From positions 1 through 32,124 of the forward strand of contig JAVBOQ010000220.1 of assembly GCA_031550455.1 (NCBI GenBank): a stretch of 32,124 nucleotides of DNA. The letters are read 5' to 3'. Positions 23,864 through 31,341 of this stretch are shown piece by piece. Below the pieces are notes generated by a model that saw only the letters and a list, made by a program, of their open reading frames with translations, had not been told where the DNA came from and made no database searches. The translations under genes and the position numbers were made by a program. Source of the stretch: Avichristensenella sp031550455 (GTDB lineage: Bacteria > Bacillota > Clostridia > Christensenellales > Aristaeellaceae). Each line of letters starts with the position of its first letter. Within the stretch, counting starts at the first letter, position 1.

Positions 23864-23887
23864 GGGCAGCCCGTAAAAGGGCCGCCC
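23864..23887. repeat. Subterminal hairpin of the IS200 remnant
   Basis: GGGCAGCCC, a 6-nt loop and GGGCCGCCC form a 9-bp stem with one mismatch directly after the tnpA stop. IS200/IS605 ends carry such palindromes for transposase recognition. A second small hairpin (GCCCC-TTTA-GGGGC) follows just downstream. Confidence 0.6.
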
Positions 23888-24043
23888 TCGCCCCTTTAGG
23901 GGCTTCCTGTAACAGTGGTGCACCTGGCATACCTTCAGAGCACCTGCGCTTGAGTTGATCTCTCTTTGCACGGTATCCCAATGGAACTTTCCATTTTCCC
24001 AGATATCGATCAATTGATCCCGGCGTATAGTTACAGTCCTCTC

Positions 24044-24096
24044 ATACCAATTCCAAACCTTACCGCTTTGGATGCGTTAAGATTTTCCATTGGTAT
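24044..24096. repeat. Short MITE-like element, internally deleted copy
   Basis: This 53-bp sequence has perfect 8-bp terminal inverted repeats (ATACCAAT and ATTGGTAT). Its outer parts match both ends of the 158-bp element at 29756-29913 almost base for base, but the central ~105 bp are absent, joined at ACCGC. It lies in the AT-richer gap upstream of the DHH gene; the rest of 23888-24327 holds no gene I can support. Confidence 0.75.
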
Positions 24097-24327
24097 AACT
24101 TCAGATAACTTCCTTGTTCACATAAGATATTTTCTGCTTCATGCGTTTGCCTTGCCGCAAATTCCGAAGGATATTGATTTCTACTCATTTTATGGTATCA
24201 TTCCAATGGGGCCGTTCCAAAAGGGTGCGGTGGTGTTTCTATGGACAGCAATGAACTGCTGGTAAAAATCATCGCCCCGACGCCTGACAATCCACAAACG
24301 CACTATAGTGAAGAGAGAGGTACGGCA

Positions 24328-25242
24328 ATGCGGCTGATTACGCGGTCTGATTTTGACGGCCTGGCCTGTGGCGCGCTGCTCAAAGAGCTTGGCATCGTGG
24401 ACAGTTGGAAATTCGTGCACCCCAAGGACATCCAAGACGGCCTGTTCGAGGTCGGTGAAAACGACGTGCTCGCGAACGTGCCGTATGTGCCCGGATGCAA
24501 GCTGTGGTTCGACCACCACTCGAGCGAAGGCGAGCGGCTCGGCAAGGATATTAAGTTTGAAGGCGAAAGCCGCATCGCGGACAGCGCGGCCCGCGTCATT
24601 TACGATTATTACGGCGGGAAGGCTCGCCTGCCGCACTTCGAGGAGATGGTCGTCGCGGTCGACAAGGTCGACGCTGCGAAGCTGACGCGGGACGAGATTC
24701 TCAATCCGTCCGGCTGGGAGCTGCTCGGCTTTTTGATGGATCCGCGCACGGGCCTGGGCAGGTTCCGCGAATTCCGCATCAGCAACTACGCGCTGATGGA
24801 AGTGCTGATGGAGGCTTGCCGCACGCAAACGATCGAACAGATTCTCGAAAACCCCGACGTGCAGGAACGCGTCAAGATGTACTTCGAACAGGACAAGCTG
24901 TTCCGCGCGATGGTGCAGGAACACACGAAAATCTTTGGCAACGTCATTTTTACGGATCTGCGCGACGTGTCGCCGATCTACACCGGCAACCGTTTCGTGA
25001 TCTACAGCCTGTTCCCTGCGCAGAACATTTCGATCTGGCTGGTCGACGGCCGCCAGAAGATGAACTGCCCGATCGCGGTCGGCCACAGCGTGCTGAACCG
25101 CTCCAGCAAAACCGACGTCGGCGCGCTGATGCTCAAATACGGCGGCGGCGGCCATCATCAGGTCGGCACCTGCCAGGTCGCCTACGACGAGGTGGACCGC
25201 GTGATCGGTGAGCTGATCGACAAAATGAATCGGGATGGTTGA
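24328..25242 (+). CDS. DHH-family phosphoesterase
   Basis: This 304-residue metal-dependent phosphohydrolase has both family domains. The N-terminal DHH domain has D8-x-D10-G (RSDFDGLACG), the DHH triad at D62-H63-H64 (WFDHHSSE), and further acidic residues D112 and D115 in DKVDAAKL. The C-terminal DHHA1 domain has the GGGGHHQVGTC block from residue 272, which binds phosphate. Relatives cleave linear or cyclic nucleotides, nano-RNA or polyphosphate; the substrate is not predictable here. A longer frame opens at 24241, but the ATG at 24328 has GAGAGAGG seven bases upstream and starts exactly at the conserved strand MRLITRSDFDG. The glycerol-1-phosphate dehydrogenase gene follows 3 bp after the stop. 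Confidence 0.93.
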   Translation: MRLITRSDFDGLACGALLKELGIVDSWKFVHPKDIQDGLFEVGENDVLANVPYVPGCKLWFDHHSSEGERLGKDIKFEGESRIADSAARVIYDYYGGKARLPHFEEMVVAVDKVDAAKLTRDEILNPSGWELLGFLMDPRTGLGRFREFRISNYALMEVLMEACRTQTIEQILENPDVQERVKMYFEQDKLFRAMVQEHTKIFGNVIFTDLRDVSPIYTGNRFVIYSLFPAQNISIWLVDGRQKMNCPIAVGHSVLNRSSKTDVGALMLKYGGGGHHQVGTCQVAYDEVDRVIGELIDKMNRDG

Positions 25243-25245
25243 GCG

Positions 25246-26601
25246 ATGCTTGACTTTTCAAAAGCCACGCTGGAGGCGCTGCTTTCCTCGGAAGGGCACG
25301 ACTGCGCCTGCGGCAAGCGGCACAAGGTTGGCCTGACCGCGCTGAAGTCCGGCGCGGGCGCGATCGAGGCGCTGCCGGAAGCGCTGCGCGACGCGGACAT
25401 CGCGCGGCCGTTCGTCGTCTGCGACGCGAACACGTACGAGGCCGCGGGAAGGCGCGTCGAAAAAAAGCTGCGCGCCGCGGGCATCCCGTACGGGCTGTTC
25501 GTGTTCCCGGAACAAAAAGAAAAGCTTGAACCGGACGAGGCCGCGGTCGGCGCGGTCGCGATGGCTTTCGATCCGCGCTCCGACGCGGTGCTGGCAGTCG
25601 GTTCCGGCGTGATCAACGACTGCGCGAAGGTGATGGCCCGCGCGGCGTGCGTGCCGTCCGCGGTCGTCGCCACCGCGCCGTCGATGGACGGCTACGCGTC
25701 GAACTCGTCGTCGATGATTCAAAACCGCGTCAAGGTGACGCTGTACAACGCGTGCCCGACCGCGATCATCGCGGACACCGACATCCTGCGCGCCGCGCCG
25801 CTCAAAATGCTGCGCGCGGGCCTCGGTGACATGCTGGCCAAATACGTCGCCATTTGCGAATGGCGCATTTCGCGCATTGTCACCGGCGACTATTACTGCG
25901 AAAACGTCGCGGGGCTGATGCGCCGCGCCGTGCGCCGCTGCGTCAAGGCGGGCGACGGGCTGATGCGGCGCGATCCCGCGGCGGTCGAGGCGGTGACCGA
26001 AGGGCTGGTGCTGTCCGGCGTCGCGATGGCGTTTGCCGAGGTGTCCCGGCCCGCTTCCGGGCTGGAGCATTATTTTTCGCACCTCTGGGAGATGATGGCG
26101 CTCGAGCGCGGCGAGGCGAGCGAGCTGCACGGTGTGCAGGTCGGCGTCGGCACGGCGCTGACGCTTGCGATCTATGACCGCCTGCGCGGTTTCGCGCCGG
26201 ATCGCGCCGGGATTGAGGCGCGTCACCGCGCTTTTTCGCAGGACGCCTGGGAAGGCCGGATGCGGGGCATCTTCGGCAAAATCGCGCCGACAGTCATTGA
26301 GATGGAAAAGACGCGGTATCATAAGAACGACCCGGCTTCGCACGCGCAAAGGCTCGACAGAATCCTCGCGCACTGGCGCGAAATCCAGGCGATCATAGGC
26401 GACGAACTGCCTGAGACCGAGGCGATTCTCTCGCTGATGCGCAGGCTCGGGATGGCGATGACGTCGGCCGATATCGGCATCAGCGCCGAAGACACGAAAA
26501 ACGCGCTGCTCGGCTCGCGCGAAATCCGCGACAAGTACATCACCAGTTCGCTGCTTTGGGATTTGGGCGAGTTGGACGCGTTCGCGGACGGATATATATG
26601 A
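25246..26601 (+). CDS. sn-Glycerol-1-phosphate dehydrogenase (AraM/EgsA type)
   Basis: This 451-residue enzyme of the iron/zinc alcohol-dehydrogenase-like superfamily reduces dihydroxyacetone phosphate to sn-glycerol-1-phosphate with NAD(P)H, the stereoisomer used in archaeal lipids and, in some Firmicutes, in prenylglyceryl compounds. The nucleotide-binding block is GSGVINDCAK (from residue 119), then TAPSMDGYAS with D148. Metal ligands by comparison with the family are D195 (AGLGDMLAK), H275 (SGLEHYFSH) and H295 (LHGVQVG). An N-terminal Cys/His-rich bit (HDCACGKRH) is typical of the clostridial form. It starts 3 bp after the DHH stop without a strong ribosome site, so coupling is likely. 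A long hairpin ends the unit. Confidence 0.93.
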   Translation: MLDFSKATLEALLSSEGHDCACGKRHKVGLTALKSGAGAIEALPEALRDADIARPFVVCDANTYEAAGRRVEKKLRAAGIPYGLFVFPEQKEKLEPDEAAVGAVAMAFDPRSDAVLAVGSGVINDCAKVMARAACVPSAVVATAPSMDGYASNSSSMIQNRVKVTLYNACPTAIIADTDILRAAPLKMLRAGLGDMLAKYVAICEWRISRIVTGDYYCENVAGLMRRAVRRCVKAGDGLMRRDPAAVEAVTEGLVLSGVAMAFAEVSRPASGLEHYFSHLWEMMALERGEASELHGVQVGVGTALTLAIYDRLRGFAPDRAGIEARHRAFSQDAWEGRMRGIFGKIAPTVIEMEKTRYHKNDPASHAQRLDRILAHWREIQAIIGDELPETEAILSLMRRLGMAMTSADIGISAEDTKNALLGSREIRDKYITSSLLWDLGELDAFADGYI

Positions 26602-26644
26602 TACAGTATGCTTATTTATTGCACCCTGATGCGTAGTAAAAATT

Positions 26645-26695
26645 CCAGTGAGGGAGTGCACGTATCTCGCGATCTATCGTGCACTCCCTAGCTGG
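26645..26695 (+). terminator. Long hairpin after glycerol-1-phosphate dehydrogenase gene
   Basis: A perfect 12-bp stem (26651-26662 with 26678-26689) is extended by a further CCAG/CTGG stem across small bulges. It sits about 45 bp after the stop. The sequence behind it, ATTTGTATC, is only weakly T-rich, so termination is likely but an RNA-stability role is possible. Confidence 0.6.
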
Positions 26696-26734
26696 ATTTG
26701 TATCAAACCACCCTGCCGCCACGTTTCTTTTTCC

Positions 26735-26763
26735 TTGCCCCTCCTCCTCAAATGTGCTATGAT
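26735..26763 (+). promoter_or_regulatory. Promoter of threonine ammonia-lyase gene
   Basis: TTGCCC (26735-26740), a 17-bp spacer and TATGAT (26758-26763), with GGAGGAG and the GTG start about 30-40 bp further downstream. Confidence 0.6.
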
Positions 26764-26805
26764 ACATCAATTACCGCAACCGCATATCACGGAGGAGTGA
26801 AGCCC

Positions 26806-28020
26806 GTGCTGACAATCGACAGGTTTCGGCGCGCCCGCGAGGCGCTTTCCGGCGTGCTGAACAACACGCGCCTGGTTCACAGCGGTCATTTCAGCGAGGC
26901 CTGCGGCAATCAGGTCTACTTCAAGCCCGAAAACTTACAGGTGACAGGGTCGTTCAAGATTCGCGGCGCATTTTATAAGGTTTCGACGCTCTCCACCGAG
27001 GAAAAGGCGCGCGGGCTTGTGACCGCGTCGGCGGGCAACCATGCGCAGGGCGTCGCGTACGCGGCGAAGGTCGCGCGCGTGGCCGCCACGATCGTGATGC
27101 CGACGACGACGCCGCTTGTCAAGGTCAACAACACCAAGGGATACGGCGCCGAGGTGGTGCTGCACGGCGGCTGCTACGATGAGAGCTTTGAAAAGGCCGC
27201 GGAGCTCGCGGCCGGGCAGGGCATGACGCTGGTGCATCCTTTCGACGACGAGGATGTCGCGGTCGGGCAGGGCACCGTCGCGTATGAGATATTCAAGGAC
27301 CTGCCGGACGTGGACGTGATCCTCGTGCCGGTCGGCGGCGGCGGGCTGGCGACCGGCGTCGCGTCGCTCGCCAAGCAGCTCAACCCGAACGTCAAGGTAT
27401 ACGGCGTCGAGCCGAGCGGCGCGGCGAGCCTGAAGGCGAGCTTTGCGGCGGGGCACTCGGTGACGCTGCCGCGCGTGTCGACGATCGCGGACGGCGTCGC
27501 GGTGAAGACGCCCGGCGGCAGGCTGCTGCCGTACCTTCGGCAGTATCTGGACGATGTGATCGTCATTCACGACAATGAATTGGTCGACGCGTACCTGGAC
27601 ATGATGGAAAAGCACAAAATGGTCGTCGAAAACGCCGGGCTTTTGACCGTCGCCGCGCTTTCACACCTGGGCGAGAGGGGGCAGAACGTCGTCTCGATCT
27701 TGTCCGGCGGCAACATGGACGTGATCACGATGGCGTCGCTGGTGCAGCACGGGCTGATCAACCGCGGCCGCGTGTTCAGCTTTTCGGTGCTCTTGCCCGA
27801 CCGCCCGGGCGAGCTGCTGGCGGTCGCGCGGATCGTTTCGGAACAATGCGGCAACATCATCAAGCTGGACCATAACCAGTTCGTCAGCATCAACCGCCAG
27901 GACGCGGTGGAGCTGCGCGTGACGCTCGAAGCGTTCGGCCACGAGCACAAGGCCGGCATCATGGCCGCGCTGGAGGCCGCCGGATACAAGGCCCAGATCG
28001 TCGACACCACAGCGATATAA
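26806..28020 (+). CDS. ilvA: Threonine ammonia-lyase with C-terminal ACT domain
   Basis: This 404-residue PLP enzyme deaminates threonine to 2-oxobutanoate for isoleucine synthesis or fermentation. The PLP lysine is K51 in GSFKIRGAF, SAGNHAQGVAYAA follows, and the phosphate-binding loop VGGGGLATG lies at residues 176-184. The last 80 residues (FSFSVLLPDRPGELLAVARIV onward) form one ACT domain, giving the roughly 400-residue TdcB/IlvA1 type of Clostridia and not the longer two-ACT E. coli IlvA, so strong feedback by isoleucine is uncertain. The GTG at 26806 is chosen because GGAGG lies ten bases upstream and the promoter lies between it and earlier in-frame codons. The MATE gene begins 14 bp after the stop. 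Confidence 0.94.
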   Translation: MLTIDRFRRAREALSGVLNNTRLVHSGHFSEACGNQVYFKPENLQVTGSFKIRGAFYKVSTLSTEEKARGLVTASAGNHAQGVAYAAKVARVAATIVMPTTTPLVKVNNTKGYGAEVVLHGGCYDESFEKAAELAAGQGMTLVHPFDDEDVAVGQGTVAYEIFKDLPDVDVILVPVGGGGLATGVASLAKQLNPNVKVYGVEPSGAASLKASFAAGHSVTLPRVSTIADGVAVKTPGGRLLPYLRQYLDDVIVIHDNELVDAYLDMMEKHKMVVENAGLLTVAALSHLGERGQNVVSILSGGNMDVITMASLVQHGLINRGRVFSFSVLLPDRPGELLAVARIVSEQCGNIIKLDHNQFVSINRQDAVELRVTLEAFGHEHKAGIMAALEAAGYKAQIVDTTAI

Positions 28021-28034
28021 CTGAAGAGGACGCC

Positions 28035-29453
28035 ATGAAACAAAACAAATCCAAATTCTCCGCACTGTTCGGCGCGCAGGATATGACCGTCGGCAGCCCG
28101 ACGGCCAACCTGCTCAAGTTCTCCATTCCGCTGCTCATCGGAAACTTTGTGCAGCAGCTATACAGCACCGTCGACTCGATCATCGTCGGGCAGTACGTCG
28201 GTGACGGCGCGCTGGCCGCGGTCGGCGCGACGTTTCCGGTGATCAACCTGCTGATGGTGATCTTCATCGCCATCTCCACCGGCGCGAGCATCATCGTGTC
28301 GCAAAACTTCGGCGCGAAGGACCGGGAGGAGCTTTCCAAGGCGATCGGCAACGCGATGATCCTGATCCTGATCGCGAGCATCGTCATGACCGTGGTCGGG
28401 CTTATCGCGTCGAAGCCGCTGATGCGCCTGATCGGCACGCCGGACGACATCTTTGACATGTCGACGCTGTACCTGATGATCATCTTCGGCGGGACAATCG
28501 CGTCCGCCTTCTACAACATCTTATCGGGCATCCTGCGCGGCCTCGGCGACTCGGTGACGCCGCTGCTTTATCTGGTGATCGCGTGCTTTTTGAACATCGT
28601 GCTGGATTACGTGTCCGTCGTCTACCTCGGCTGGTCCGTCGCGGGCGTCGCGATCGCGACGATTCTTTCGCAGGCCGTGTCCGCGGTGCTGTGCGTCGGA
28701 CGGCTGTTCTCGATGCGCCAGACGATTGACTTGAACCGGAACACGGTCCGGCTCAGCCGCGAGCGCTCCCGCGCCCTGTTAAAGCTCGGCCTGCCGTCCG
28801 GCGCGACGCAGGCGATTTTTTCGATGGCGATGGTGTTCGTGCAGGCGCTGACGAACAGCCTGGGTACGATGGTCGTCGCGACGTCGGTCGTTGTGATGCG
28901 CGTCGACGGGTTCGCGATGCTGCCGAACTTCACGTTCGGCATGGCGATCGCGACGTTTGTCGGACAGAACGTCGGCGCGCAGCGTGTCGACCGCGCGGAA
29001 CAGGGCGGCCGCGCCGCCGCGAAAATCGCGCTGGCCGTGTCCGCGGTGCTGGTGCTGCTGATTCTGGTTTTCGGGCGCGGGCTGATGGGCATGTTCACAA
29101 AAACGCAGGAGCTGATCGACTTGGGCGCGCACGCGCTGCGCGTGCTGGCCATCGGGTATATGGCGATGGCGCTGATGCAGGTGTTCGCGGGGATCATGCG
29201 CGGCGCGGGCGATACGATGCCGTCGATGTGGATCTCGCTGTTCACGACGGTCATCGTCCGCGTGCCGATCGCCTACGCGCTGGCCGCGCTGACAAAGTCC
29301 GAAACCTGGCCGAACGGCTCGCCGGACAGCCTGTATGTGTCAATGCTGGTCGCCTGGTGCGTCGGCGCGCTGCTGAATTACCTGTGGTATCGGCGGGGAA
29401 ATTGGCGAAACAAGTCGGTGATCCGGAGGAACGTGAATCCGGGAGATATTTGA
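28035..29453 (+). CDS. MATE-family efflux transporter
   Basis: This 472-residue, twelve-helix exporter of the multidrug and toxin extrusion family is of the clostridial NorM/DinF-like sort. It starts with GSPTANLLKFSIPLLIGNFVQQLYSTVDSIIVGQYVG, which includes the family-typical QQLY-x-x-VD block. Later come ISTGASIIVSQNFGAKDREEL, FYNILSGILRGLGDSVTPL and the second-half equivalents NFTFGMAIATFVGQNVGAQ and FAGIMRGAGDTMPSMW. It exchanges Na+ or H+ for cationic compounds; the substrate is not predictable. AGAGGA sits just upstream of the ATG, 14 bp after the threonine ammonia-lyase stop, so the two are probably co-transcribed, ending at the hairpin at 29491. Confidence 0.95.
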   Translation: MKQNKSKFSALFGAQDMTVGSPTANLLKFSIPLLIGNFVQQLYSTVDSIIVGQYVGDGALAAVGATFPVINLLMVIFIAISTGASIIVSQNFGAKDREELSKAIGNAMILILIASIVMTVVGLIASKPLMRLIGTPDDIFDMSTLYLMIIFGGTIASAFYNILSGILRGLGDSVTPLLYLVIACFLNIVLDYVSVVYLGWSVAGVAIATILSQAVSAVLCVGRLFSMRQTIDLNRNTVRLSRERSRALLKLGLPSGATQAIFSMAMVFVQALTNSLGTMVVATSVVVMRVDGFAMLPNFTFGMAIATFVGQNVGAQRVDRAEQGGRAAAKIALAVSAVLVLLILVFGRGLMGMFTKTQELIDLGAHALRVLAIGYMAMALMQVFAGIMRGAGDTMPSMWISLFTTVIVRVPIAYALAALTKSETWPNGSPDSLYVSMLVAWCVGALLNYLWYRRGNWRNKSVIRRNVNPGDI

Positions 29454-29490
29454 TACGAGGGAACACCAGGAGGCTGTGTGGCACCACGGC

Positions 29491-29520
29491 AAACGCATGA
29501 ACAGAGGTTCATGCGTTTTT
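29491..29520 (+). terminator. Rho-independent terminator after MATE gene
   Basis: AAACGCATGAAC and GTTCATGCGTTT form a perfect 12-bp stem with an AGAG loop, ending in a T-run. It lies 37 bp after the MATE stop. The arm CGCATGAAC is the same as in the palindrome at 7436-7456. Confidence 0.85.
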
Positions 29521-29755
29521 CAGAGGCGCGAGGAGGATTCGGCCCATACGCGCCACTTAAGCAACAAGGAGCCTGGCAAAAGAGGGAAGGCGCTTGCGCT
29601 TGGAGCCCTTGCAGAGGGCAGGCAACTGAGGCAAGACCGCAGCCAAGGGGACAGCCTTGAACCAGAAAAGCAAAGAGGCGGTAACCCTCCGAAGGATGAT
29701 TGTCAACTCGCGCCAAATACTGCGATCACAAACAAGCAAAGGCACCGGATGAATC
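29521..29755. other. Gene-free region between MATE terminator and MITE
   Basis: No gene is supported in these 235 bp. Open frames exist on both strands but lack ribosome sites and family features. The sequence is purine-rich with AGGCGGTAACCCTCCGAAGG near 29680, which can form a small hairpin. It may be part of a dispersed repeat, because it abuts the MITE-like element. Confidence 0.4.
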
Positions 29756-29913
29756 ATACAATTCCAAACCTTACCGCATCGTCGCGGCGGATCTTTTTCC
29801 ATACGGCGTTGTCGCTCTCCACTCGGCGTAGCGCTGCTACGCCTCGTTCCGGCTCCTCGCCGGATGAAAAAATCTCTCGCCGCTTTGGAGGCGTTCAGAT
29901 TTTCCATTGGTAT
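29756..29913. repeat. MITE-like palindromic element, full-length copy
   Basis: This 158-bp sequence folds on itself over its whole length. Ends ATAC(C)AAT and ATTGGTAT are inverted; GCGGCGGATCTTTTTCCAT on the left opposes ATGAAAAAATCTCTCGCCGC on the right. The apex is a perfect GGCGTAGC-GCT-GCTACGCC hairpin at 29825-29843. It has no coding capacity. Outer parts match the 53-bp element at 24044-24096. It lies 58 bp from the end of an IS5-type remnant. Confidence 0.75.
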
Positions 29914-29970
29914 AAAGGGACGAGAGAGCACGAAGAAAGAAGCAACGAAAAGCCAATTTAAGGTGGCCTA

Positions 29971-29990
29971 AGAGCCTGTTCAGAATCTTT
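29971..29990. repeat. Probable terminal end of the IS5-type remnant
   Basis: AGAGCCTGTTCAGAATCTTT overlaps the transposase stop codon. Its form (GAGCCTGTT...) is like terminal inverted repeats of IS5-group elements. The opposite end was not found, which fits the truncation near 30.39 kb. Confidence 0.5.
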
Positions 29991-30390
29991 TTATGAGAAC
30001 GGAGATGAAAGCTAAGACCACCATTTGGGCGGCATTGTGAATCTTGCGTTCGCAGTTTTTCCAGAGTCCGCGGGCTTTATCAAGCCAGCCAAATGACCTC
30101 TCGACAACCCAACGCCTTGGCAAGACGACGAAATTGTGCAGTTCGTTGCGCTTTACTACCTCAGCCTCCGCACCGGATAGTTCTTTGACGGTATTTGCGA
30201 AGTTCTCGCCCGAATAGCCACCATCCACAAACGAGATCAATTTGATTGCGCCTTCTCTGTCAGGTACATTGGCCGTTGTCACAAGAATCGCGTAGGGCAA
30301 TCCCTGGGTATCAACAATGATATGCCGCTTTATACCTGATGTCTTTTTCCCGGCGTCATAGCCCTTTTCCTCGGCTGTATCGTTACATAG
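29980..30390 (-). pseudogene. IS5-family DDE transposase, truncated and internally deleted
   Basis: This is the C-terminal half of an IS5-type transposase. In one frame I read NDTAEEKGYDAGKKTSGIKR, HIIVDTQGLPYAILVTTANV, then VDGGYSGENFANTVKELSG with the second catalytic aspartate, and finally VVLPRRWVVERSFGWLDKAR with the catalytic glutamate. The N-terminal half with the first aspartate is absent: similarity stops around 30390, where low-GC sequence begins. Between DREGAIKLI and SFVDGGYSG about 15 residues present in typical family members seem to be missing. It cannot encode an active enzyme. The stop codon lies inside the element's terminal repeat. Confidence 0.82.
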
Positions 30391-30533
30391 GTTTTGAGGG
30401 CAAAAACGCTGTTTTTCCCAGATATGAAAAAGCAGCCTGTGAGGGTTTCACAAACTGCTTTCAGAACGAGATACTTTGTTGTATAATGGGTGTATTGTTT
30501 AGTGAACAGTAAGTATAATCAGGAGGTTTGGAA
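30391..30533. other. Junction from GC-rich to AT-richer DNA
   Basis: Base composition changes abruptly here. From about 30.4 kb codons become A/T-ended, unlike all host genes to the left. GTGAGGGTTTCACAAACTGC is followed by a promoter. This probably marks the edge of an acquired element that truncated the IS5-type sequence, or a joint deletion. Confidence 0.55.
30460..30487 (+). promoter_or_regulatory. Putative promoter of the low-GC methyltransferase gene
   Basis: TTCAGA (30460-30465), a 16-bp spacer and a perfect TATAAT (30482-30487). A second TATAAT at 30514 lies too close to the AGGAGG ribosome site to be the likely -10 box. Confidence 0.5.
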
Positions 30534-31316
30534 ATGGATTTGCGGCTAATGTTTAATGAAGTCCCAGCAGAATATGATAGTCTGCGCCCTCGGTATACGG
30601 ATGCTCTATTTGTAGATACAATTCGATTTTCTTCACTTGATGAACCGAAAAAAGCATTGGAAATAGGAATTGGTACCGGGCAAGCAAGTCTGCCTTTTTT
30701 GAAAACCGGTTGCGAACTAACAGCTATTGAAATAGGTGACAAGTTAGCGCAGTACTCAAGAGAAAAATTTGCTGAGTTTGAGCGATTCAAGGTTATAAAT
30801 CAAGATTTCGAAAGTGTACCACTCGAAGAAAATTACTATGACTTTATTTACTCCGCATCTGCATTTCATTGGATTTCGCCTGAAATTGGGATGCCAAAAG
30901 TTTTTCGACTTCTAAAGTCCGGTGGTGTATTCGCGTGGATTTCCGTCCAGCCTGCGCCAACACAAAAAAATGTACATGACGAACTCCAAAAGGTGTACGA
31001 TGAATACAGCCGCTATTTTAGCGGAGAAAAGCCGCAGTTTAATAGACAGCAAGAGGCTCAAAATAAGCAACTTAATCGAGAAGCTGCATTCAACCATTAT
31101 GGTTTTATAGGGGTTGAGCATAAACTTTACTACGGTAGCAGAACGCTAAGCGCAAGCGATTATGCTACACTTTGTAGTACATATTCTGACCACAGAGCAA
31201 TCCCAGTGGATGATCGTATTCAATTTCTTAAAAAAATCGAAGATGCAATCAACCGCTGTGGCGGAGCATTTATTTTTGAGGATGCATTCCTTTTGTGTAT
31301 GGGTAGAAAGCCCTAA
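30534..31316 (+). CDS. Class I SAM-dependent methyltransferase in low-GC island
   Basis: This 260-residue methyltransferase has motif I KALEIGIGTGQASLPFL at about residues 41-57 and the acidic strand-2 end LTAIEIGDKL. Motif II-like INQDFESVPLEENYYDFIYSASAFHWI and RLLKSGGVFAWISV follow. The block ASAFHWISPEIGMPKVFRLLK is typical of Methyltransf_11/25 proteins of the trans-aconitate or ubiquinone-methyltransferase kind; such genes are common cargo in clostridial mobile elements. The true substrate is unknown. AGGAGG lies seven bases ahead of the ATG. Codon use is A/T-rich, in contrast with the methyltransferase at 4439-5194, so the gene is recently acquired. The XRE gene begins 25 bp downstream. 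Confidence 0.9.
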   Translation: MDLRLMFNEVPAEYDSLRPRYTDALFVDTIRFSSLDEPKKALEIGIGTGQASLPFLKTGCELTAIEIGDKLAQYSREKFAEFERFKVINQDFESVPLEENYYDFIYSASAFHWISPEIGMPKVFRLLKSGGVFAWISVQPAPTQKNVHDELQKVYDEYSRYFSGEKPQFNRQQEAQNKQLNREAAFNHYGFIGVEHKLYYGSRTLSASDYATLCSTYSDHRAIPVDDRIQFLKKIEDAINRCGGAFIFEDAFLLCMGRKP

Positions 31317-31341
31317 ACGCTTTGAAACGGCAGGTGATGAA

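Noticed and set aside
24241..24327. N-terminal extension of the DHH phosphoesterase (29 residues)
   Set aside because: The extension has no ribosome site and is not like the family, while the ATG at 24328 has GAGAGAGG and starts at the conserved first strand.
29378..29716. Minus-strand open frame across the MATE gene end and its terminator
   Set aside because: It runs through a strong terminator hairpin and antisense MATE codons; no ribosome site or family feature.
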